Below, in pieces: positions 58,815-64,000 of a stretch of 64,000 bases of DNA. Where the stretch lies: contig NZ_UETC01000003.1 in the NCBI RefSeq assembly GCF_900116765.1, positions 62,001 to 126,000 on the forward strand, given 5' to 3'. A program made the position numbers and the translations under genes. Positions within the stretch are counted from its first letter, which is position 1. Each line of letters begins with the position of its first letter. A model generated the notes under the pieces. That model was given only the letters and a program-made list of their open reading frames with translations, made no database searches and had not been told where the DNA came from. This DNA is from Jannaschia seohaensis. GTDB taxonomy: Bacteria > Pseudomonadota > Alphaproteobacteria > Rhodobacterales > Rhodobacteraceae.

Positions 58815-59717
58815 ATGTCCTTCAGATCCTCCCGCCTGTTGCGCCTCGCGCTCGCCTTCAATCTCGCTTTCTCAACGCTGTGCGGCCTCTCGGTGCTAGT
58901 TTTGGGGCCCGCCGCGGTCGGCGCGGCGCTCGGGCCGTTTCCGGGCTGGTTCATGGCAGGCCTCGGGATTGGCCTGTTGGGCTTCGCGGCGCTGATCGGG
59001 TTTGCGCTGTGGCGGCTTCGCGTCGGGTTGGCGCTGCTGATCTCGGGGCTGGACGTGCTCTGGGTGATCGGGACGCTTCCGATGGCCATCGTCCCAGGCT
59101 TCCTGACAAGCCAGGGACAGCTCGTCGTCGCGGGCGTGGCCGCCGTGGTCGGTCTGGCCTGCATCCTGCAGCTCGCCGGCATTCGGGCGTTGCTGCGCGA
59201 TCCCAAAGGCGCGCCGAACACGTTCAAGCACTGCGTCCGGCTGACGAGCGGTGCCGACCCCGACACGCTCTGGCCGGTCATCCGCGACCTGGGTTCGATT
59301 GCGCGCTACGGTACGGGGCTGAAGTCGTCCCGTCTCGAAGGGGCCGAGGAGCCGGCGCCCGGCGCGGTGCGCGTCTGCACCAATCATAACGATCAGAGCT
59401 GGGCGGAAGAGGTCGTGTCCCTCGACGACGCCACGCGCTCTTTCGTGCTCCGGTTTCGGGCCGAAGCCGAGGACTTCCCGTTTCCCTTTGCCGCGATGAC
59501 GGGCGGTTGGTCGGTCAGCCCGGCCCCCGAAGGCTCTGTCGTGGACATCTGGTGGACCGTCCGGCCGAAGCATCGTCACCTCGGATGGCTGCTCCTGGCC
59601 GTTGCGACGATCCCCCTCGACCGGGACATCCGGCATCTCGTCGCGGCCATGGAGGCGGGCGGTGCGTCCACATCCCGCACCGCGGCCGTCTCTCTGCCCG
59701 CCTTTGCCTACTGCTGA
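58815..59717 (+). CDS. Membrane-anchored SRPBCC (START-like) domain protein
   Basis: 300 residues with AAAAGGAG before the ATG. Residues 1-130 hold four hydrophobic helices (LALAFNLAFSTLCGLSVLVL to LVVAGVAAVVGLACILQLAG). Residues ~138-285 form an SRPBCC lipid/ligand-binding domain (SGADPDTLWPVIRDLGSIARY, 'SWAEEVVSLDDATRSFVLRF'). The fusion of a four-helix membrane part to SRPBCC is uncommon. Divergent from the HxlR regulator and overlapping the following hydrolase by one base (TGATG); the pair probably acts on one small hydrophobic compound. Confidence 0.8.
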   Translation: MSFRSSRLLRLALAFNLAFSTLCGLSVLVLGPAAVGAALGPFPGWFMAGLGIGLLGFAALIGFALWRLRVGLALLISGLDVLWVIGTLPMAIVPGFLTSQGQLVVAGVAAVVGLACILQLAGIRALLRDPKGAPNTFKHCVRLTSGADPDTLWPVIRDLGSIARYGTGLKSSRLEGAEEPAPGAVRVCTNHNDQSWAEEVVSLDDATRSFVLRFRAEAEDFPFPFAAMTGGWSVSPAPEGSVVDIWWTVRPKHRHLGWLLLAVATIPLDRDIRHLVAAMEAGGASTSRTAAVSLPAFAYC

Positions 59718-60685
59718 TGCGACGGATCGCTCTCGCCATCGCGGGCCTTGTTCTGCTCCTGCCTGCCGGCGGTGCCCTCTTGCAGGGCGCAGCCTCCGCC
59801 CTCGATAGGTCCAGGCTACCGCCGCCCGGAGAGATCGTCACCGCGGGCGGCGCTGGTCTCCACGTCTATTGCAGCGGCCCCCCGGAGGCGCCGCCGGTTT
59901 TTCTCGAGACCGGCATGGGCGTGGTGTCCGATGCCTGGGTCCGGGTGCAGGATGACCTCTCCGAGGATCATCGCGTCTGCCGCTACGACCGCGCGGGCAC
60001 CGGACATAGCGCGCGGTTCGATGGCCCGAAGGATGCCGGTGCCACGGCCGACCGCCTCGCGGCCCTGGCCCAGGCGGTGGGCGTCGAGCGTCCGATGGTC
60101 CTGGTCGGCCATTCCTACGGCGGGCTCGTGGCGCGGGTCTTTGCCCACCGTTATCCCGAGCGCGTGGCTGGTCTCGTGCTCGTGGACTCGTCGCACGAGG
60201 AGATGGGCGAACGACTGCCGCCGGCTGGCCGCGACATGGTCGACGACATCCTGAGCGCCTTTGGAAAGCTCAGCATCGCGAACCGGTTCGGCGTGCTGCG
60301 GATCACAGGGGCGCCGGGCCTCTGGATGGCGGGATTGGAGGACGCCGCCCGCGACCGTGCCGCCGCCGTCTATGCCAGCGTGGCGCACATGGCCGCGGCG
60401 GCCGAAGAGGCCGCCGCCTGGCGCGATGGGGCGTCAACGGGGTTGGCGCGGGACATCGAGACCTTGGGGAACCTGCCGATGCGCGTCCTCGTGGCCGACG
60501 AGTATCCCGATGGGCTGGTCGAGTCCTGGATCGCACTGCAACGCGACCTCGCAGGATTGTCGGCGCAGAGCCGGCTGACGGTGGTGTCCGGTGCGGACCA
60601 CTACGGACTGGTCCAGAACCCGGAGCATGCCGCGCGGGTGGCCGGGGAAATTCGTGCCCTCTGGCAGTCGGTTGGCCCGGAATAG
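59717..60685 (+). CDS. Secreted or periplasmic alpha/beta hydrolase
   Basis: 322 residues from the ATG at 59717 (TGATG coupling to the SRPBCC gene). Signal peptide likely (MRRIALAIAGLVLLLPAGGA). Oxyanion region ETGMGVVSDAW, nucleophile elbow GHSYGG, acid in VADEYPD and histidine in SGADHYGLVQ. Esterase, lactonase or epoxide-hydrolase-like; substrate unknown. Probably controlled by the divergent HxlR protein. Confidence 0.88.
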   Translation: MRRIALAIAGLVLLLPAGGALLQGAASALDRSRLPPPGEIVTAGGAGLHVYCSGPPEAPPVFLETGMGVVSDAWVRVQDDLSEDHRVCRYDRAGTGHSARFDGPKDAGATADRLAALAQAVGVERPMVLVGHSYGGLVARVFAHRYPERVAGLVLVDSSHEEMGERLPPAGRDMVDDILSAFGKLSIANRFGVLRITGAPGLWMAGLEDAARDRAAAVYASVAHMAAAAEEAAAWRDGASTGLARDIETLGNLPMRVLVADEYPDGLVESWIALQRDLAGLSAQSRLTVVSGADHYGLVQNPEHAARVAGEIRALWQSVGPE

Positions 60686-60696
60686 GAGAGCGCCTG

Positions 60697-61086
60697 TCAC
60701 CCCGATCCCACGTCCCGAGCGTGCGACACCAGCCGCGCCTGCCCGCAGGGACGGGCCGATGACGACGGGACGGCCGCGACCGCGAGGGCCGCCGGGTCGC
60801 CGCCCCGAACCTGTGGCGGGATCGGACGCATCGCCGCCGAGGCGTTGAGCGACGCATGGAAGAGAGGCGCCGGGATGAGCGATCCGCCGCTCGTTCGATG
60901 AAGCCGCGCATGGACGACACTGGACGCGACGATCCGCACGGCGAAGAGGCCCTGCGAAATGACCCCGTGGAAATCTCCAGGCAGGCGGGACAGCGGCCTG
61001 TGCCACAGCGGCCAGGCGGTCCGGTAGATGCCGGAGGCGAGGCCGAGAAGAGCCCCTGTCCGCGGCCTCGGGGTCGAAGCGCTCAT
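60697..61086 (-). pseudogene. CPBP intramembrane metalloprotease remnant
   Basis: Fragment reading ASGIYRTAWPLWHRPLSRLP, then FAVRIVASSVVHARLHRTSG and GSLIPAPLFHASLNA. This matches the last two CPBP (Abi) motifs (WHLP and LxHxxxN), but the first motif with the catalytic EExxxR and the upstream helices are absent. The rest of 60686-61269 holds no other gene. A truncated remnant. Confidence 0.55.
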
Positions 61087-61122
61087 GCGCGCGGCCCATC
61101 ATCGTTTCCAACCGGCCCAAGT

Positions 61123-61136
61123 CTGATCCGGATCAA
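61123..61136. promoter_or_regulatory. Near-consensus FNR-type box
   Basis: CTGATCCGGATCAA has one base different from TTGA-N6-TCAA and a perfect TGATCCGGATCA core. It lies between the CPBP remnant and the DUF6544-like gene (134 bases before the latter) and could serve either direction. Confidence 0.45.
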
Positions 61137-61269
61137 GGCGATTGGCGGCCAAGTCTCTAGCGTGTCGGCGGAACCGAGCGCTCGCGAGTTTCAAGCGGAG
61201 CTCCGGCGCCGGCATCCGTCCGGCCGCGCCAGGGCGATGCAAGCGGGGCGCACTCTGCAAAGACGGGAT

Positions 61270-62115
61270 ATGCGAATGATATTTGTTTGGCTGTTGGCTG
61301 CCATCGGCGTTGCTCTTGGCGGACTATTCCTGTGGCGGCAGCTCGATCACCGCGCCGACCGCGCGGAGATGGACCGGCTGATCGCGTCCCAACCGGTCGA
61401 GCCGGCCCGTTTCGCATCCGACATGGTCGCCGATCTGCCCGAACCCGCGCGCCGGTTCTTCACGTTCGCGATTGCCGAGGGGACGCCGCTTTACACCGTT
61501 TCCCGGCTGGAGATGGAGGGGCAGTTCGGGATGGGCGACAAGGCCACGCCGGGCTACATGCCGATGACCGCGACGCAGGTGCTGGCCGCGCCGCACGGCT
61601 TCGTCTGGGCGATGTCGGGGGGCGCCGGCGCGATGCGCATGGGCGGTTCGGACAGCGGCTCGTGGACCCGCTTCTGGCTCTCCGGTCTCGTGCCCGTCGC
61701 CCGGTTCGGCGGCGATCCCGATCACAGGCGCTCGGCTTTCGGCCGCTACGTCGCCGAGGCCGTGTTCTGGACGCCCGCCGCCGTGCTTCCTGGCCCGAAC
61801 GTGACCTGGGAGCCGGCGTCCGAGACCACCGCCCGCATGATCATGCGCCATCAGGGTCTTGAACAGGCGGTAGAGGTCACGGTGGCGGAGAATGGCCAGC
61901 CGCGTCATGTCGCCTTCCAGCGCTGGAGCGATGCCAACCCGGAGAAGCTGCACCGACTCCAGCCTTTCGGTGGCTATCTCTCCGAGTTCCGCGAGGTCGA
62001 CGGCTTCCGCCTGCCCACCCATGTAGAGGCAGGCAACCATTTCGATACGGACGACTATTTCCCGTTCTTTATCGCCGACGTGACAGAGATTTCTTTCCCG
62101 CGGAGGGACCGATGA
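61270..62115 (+). CDS. DUF6544/DUF6920-like membrane-anchored protein
   Basis: 281 residues from the ATG at 61270 (a second ATG is two codons on). N-terminal membrane helix (FVWLLAAIGVALGGLFLW). The body follows a domain of unknown function seen in many bacteria: LPEPARRFFTFAIAEGTPLY, APHGFVWAMSG, GRYVAEAVFWTPAAVLPGPN, 'VDGFRLPTHVEAGNHF'. Possibly a lipid- or envelope-associated fold. Its stop overlaps the M23 gene (ATGA), so the two are co-translated. Confidence 0.75.
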   Translation: MRMIFVWLLAAIGVALGGLFLWRQLDHRADRAEMDRLIASQPVEPARFASDMVADLPEPARRFFTFAIAEGTPLYTVSRLEMEGQFGMGDKATPGYMPMTATQVLAAPHGFVWAMSGGAGAMRMGGSDSGSWTRFWLSGLVPVARFGGDPDHRRSAFGRYVAEAVFWTPAAVLPGPNVTWEPASETTARMIMRHQGLEQAVEVTVAENGQPRHVAFQRWSDANPEKLHRLQPFGGYLSEFREVDGFRLPTHVEAGNHFDTDDYFPFFIADVTEISFPRRDR

Positions 62116-63074
62116 CCGCCACGATACTCCTTTTCCAGATCACGCTTCCGCTGGCACTGCTCGGCTGGATTTTCTTCCTGCCCTCCGGCTCCGCCATGGG
62201 GCTTGCCCTGCAAATCGCCGGGGTGGGGGCGTTCCTCTTCGCGCTTGCGCGCGTCGCGCAATGGGCGCTGCCTGTCTGGTGGCTGCCTTGGGTCTACGGC
62301 GCGCTGTGGCTGGTCGGCGCGGTGATGCTGGTCGCATTCCGCCCGGGACTGGCCGGTCTGTCGGTTTGGCCCTCCGGCTGGGGCTGGCTTTCGGCGGCCC
62401 TCGGTGGAGCGCTCCTGGCGGCGGGGCTTTGGTTCGGGGCGCAGGCGCTCAGCGGGCGGTCGTCGCCGCCGGTGGAAGTGGTGGAGATCGGTACTCCCTT
62501 CGCACGGGGGCAATTCCTCGTGGCAAGCGGCGGCTCGCACCCGATCGTCAACGCCCATATGCGCACGCTCGATGAGAGTGTGGCGCGGTTCCGGCCCTGG
62601 CGTGGTCAGTCCTATGCCGTGGATTTCTTCGGCCTTGGCCCCTGGGGCCTGCGCGCGCAGGGCTGGCGCCCCGCAGAGCCCGAGGCTTACGCCATCTTCG
62701 GCGCGCCGCTCGTGGCTCCGTGCGCAGGCACCGTGGTGGCCGCCGAGGGCGACCGGCCCGATTTCGACGTGCCGCAGGAGGACCCGGTAAACCGCCTCGG
62801 CAATCACATCATCCTCCGCTGCGGCACGGCCGAGATCGTGCTGGCCCATATGCGCCAAGGCAGCGTTGCGGTTCGCCCCGGCGACCGGGTCCAGCAGGGG
62901 CAGCCCTTGGGGCAGGTCGGCAATTCCGGCGCCTCGACCGAACCGCATCTGCACATTCACGCCCAGCAGCCCGCCGAGGCCGGCGCGCCACTGATCTCCG
63001 GCGAGCCGCTGGGCCTGCGCATCGACGGGCGTATCCTCGTGCGGGGGGACCGGATCGGGGGAGCAGATGGGTGA
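62112..63074 (+). CDS. Membrane-anchored M23-family (LytM-like) peptidase
   Basis: 320 residues. Four N-terminal hydrophobic helices (residues 1-115), then a periplasmic M23 domain at ~140-300: SYAVDFFG (metal Asp), a lysostaphin-type beta core GNHIILRCGTAEIVLAHMRQ, and GQPLGQVGNSGASTEPHLHIHA with the HxH pair. Cleaves peptidoglycan cross-links or acts as a regulator of such enzymes. Coupled to the DUF6544-like gene. Confidence 0.85.
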   Translation: MTATILLFQITLPLALLGWIFFLPSGSAMGLALQIAGVGAFLFALARVAQWALPVWWLPWVYGALWLVGAVMLVAFRPGLAGLSVWPSGWGWLSAALGGALLAAGLWFGAQALSGRSSPPVEVVEIGTPFARGQFLVASGGSHPIVNAHMRTLDESVARFRPWRGQSYAVDFFGLGPWGLRAQGWRPAEPEAYAIFGAPLVAPCAGTVVAAEGDRPDFDVPQEDPVNRLGNHIILRCGTAEIVLAHMRQGSVAVRPGDRVQQGQPLGQVGNSGASTEPHLHIHAQQPAEAGAPLISGEPLGLRIDGRILVRGDRIGGADG

Positions 63075-63088
63075 GCCAGGCTGCCGCG

Positions 63089-63462
63089 ATGGGCTGGCGG
63101 CGCGCGCTCCTCGGGGTTGCGGTCGCGCCGCACGATCTCGAAGACGTCCTCCGCTTCGAGGCGTGGCGGACCATCGGGAGGCCACGGCCCCCGTCGAGCG
63201 GGCGGTCTTCGCGGTCGCGGTCTTTCTGCCGACGGCGACGGTCGCGGCCTGCCTCGCCGCAGCGGCGAGGGAACGGAGGCATTGGGCCTGGAACTGGATC
63301 GCGGCGATCGTCGCGGGCGGGCGTCTGGTCAATGCGGTGGGCCAGGCCGGGCAATCCCTCATTACGGGGGGGTGGTCCCGGACGGCGATATTGGGATCGT
63401 CCTCATGGCGCCGGGGGTCGCCTGGGCTCTGGCCGGGGGCGACGCCAAGCCGGGGCGGCTGA
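63089..63462 (+). pseudogene. HXXEE-domain membrane protein, frameshifted
   Basis: One frame starts MGWRRALLGVAVAPHDLEDVLRFEAW, a degenerate HxxEE signature. The continuation is in a second frame (ERAVFAVAVFLPTATVAACL, IAAIVAGGRLVNAVGQAGQS) and the end in a third (VVPDGDIGIVLMAPGVAWAL). The order of segments fits the HXXEE family of four- to five-helix membrane proteins of unknown role. At least two frameshifts. Confidence 0.55.
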
Positions 63463-63841
63463 TCGGGCGGCCCGGGCGCGGGGCGCATCGGGCAAGCGCG
63501 CCAGTCCGGCTCTCCGCCGGATTCACGTTTCCAAGAGTCCCGAGCCGTCGCACCTCCCCTCGCATCGAGGACTGGCGCGGCAGGCGTGATCGCATGACAG
63601 GCCGGCATGCTCCCGTCGCGCGCCCATCCGACTGGCCCAGAAGATGAGGACGACCGACCGCGCGCCGTCGAGGCCCGGATGTGATACCGACACGGGGACC
63701 GCCGGCTTGGCAGACCCTTTCACTCCGCGTTCGGGTGAGGCGGTGGCCTCCAACGCGGACCCTCAGGGCGCTCTCGACTCTTCTTGCCCCGCTCGGGAGC
63801 GGCCATCGCTCAATCTCCGTCGCCGCGTTCCAGGACGGCCC
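63463..63841. other. Intergenic region, no supported gene
   Basis: No frame with a recognisable domain on either strand; composition remains GC-rich. It separates the HXXEE pseudogene from a convergent LysR-type gene. Confidence 0.4.
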
Positions 63842-64000
63842 TCAGAGATCCTCCAGGATGCCCGATGCCTTCATGTCCGCCGCGGCGAACTCGATCAACG
63901 CGCGCACCTTGCGGGGAAGCGCCCGGCCCTCGAGGTAAACCGTGCCGATTTCTCCGGACTCTGTCCCGTAATTCGGCAGGAGGGCGACGAGCTCTCCGGC
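63842..64000 (-). CDS. LysR-family transcriptional regulator, C-terminal fragment (cut by window end)
   Basis: 53 codons ending in TGA at 63842-63844. The sequence GELVALLPNYGTESGEIGTV, LEGRALPRKVRALIEF is the typical end of a LysR effector domain (y-x-lP-x-KvRafidf). The N-terminal HTH lies outside the window. Confidence 0.7.
   Translation of the reverse strand, partial: AGELVALLPNYGTESGEIGTVYLEGRALPRKVRALIEFAAADMKASGILEDL

Overview
The window is GC-rich, codon-dense DNA that looks alphaproteobacterial, most like a marine Rhodobacterales. This rests on overall base composition, the style of the ATG/TGA gene overlaps and the gene families present; no rRNA or tRNA gene is available to confirm it. 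It reads as three blocks.

Block 1 (bases 1-28.8 kb) is one tightly coupled plus-strand operon. It begins inside a giant acidic, repeat-built, RTX-type calcium-binding protein: more than 7,100 residues in a single unbroken frame that is already open at base 2. The protein ends in a metzincin-like zinc motif. It is followed, with 4-8 base overlaps, by (a) a GAF-domain membrane protein with an HlyD-type adaptor half, (b) a PqqD-like / M50 metalloprotease / HlyD-like triple fusion, (c) a short SecA-like ATPase that lacks the C-terminal translocation domains, (d) a periplasmic HlyD-like adaptor and (e) a SapC-family protein. I read this as a dedicated export and surface-display cassette for the giant protein. 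It is the most novel system in the window. The giant's N-terminus lies outside the window.

Block 2 (28.8-51.7 kb) is a stress, energy and low-oxygen island. It holds cupin genes (one a remnant), a two-domain universal stress protein, and a complete nine-gene N-type ATPase operon (atpDCQRBEFAG). A LOG-family / beta-CASP RNase / SpoIIAA-like operon follows, then a frameshifted MFS transporter and an ABC-2 exporter with its HlyD adaptor. CorA, FtsH with a tiny overlapping membrane ORF, and a PHA synthase close the block. Three exact TTGA-N6-TCAA (FNR/CRP-family) boxes lie in intergenic DNA at the heads of the Usp-ATPase operon, the LOG operon and phaC, so the block looks like one oxygen- or redox-responsive regulon.

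Block 3 (51.7-64 kb) mixes working genes with decayed ones. Intact: EamA transporter, LysR + WrbA, HxlR regulator divergent from SRPBCC + alpha/beta hydrolase, DUF6544-like + M23 peptidase, and the end of another LysR gene. Broken: an [FeFe]-hydrogenase-like gene with at least two frameshifts and no H-cluster C-terminus, an aldo/keto reductase, a CPBP fragment and an HXXEE gene. The 21-kb frame and the ATPase operon are uninterrupted, so these breaks are probably real decay rather than poor sequence. The HxlR intergenic region carries two copies of one palindromic operator.
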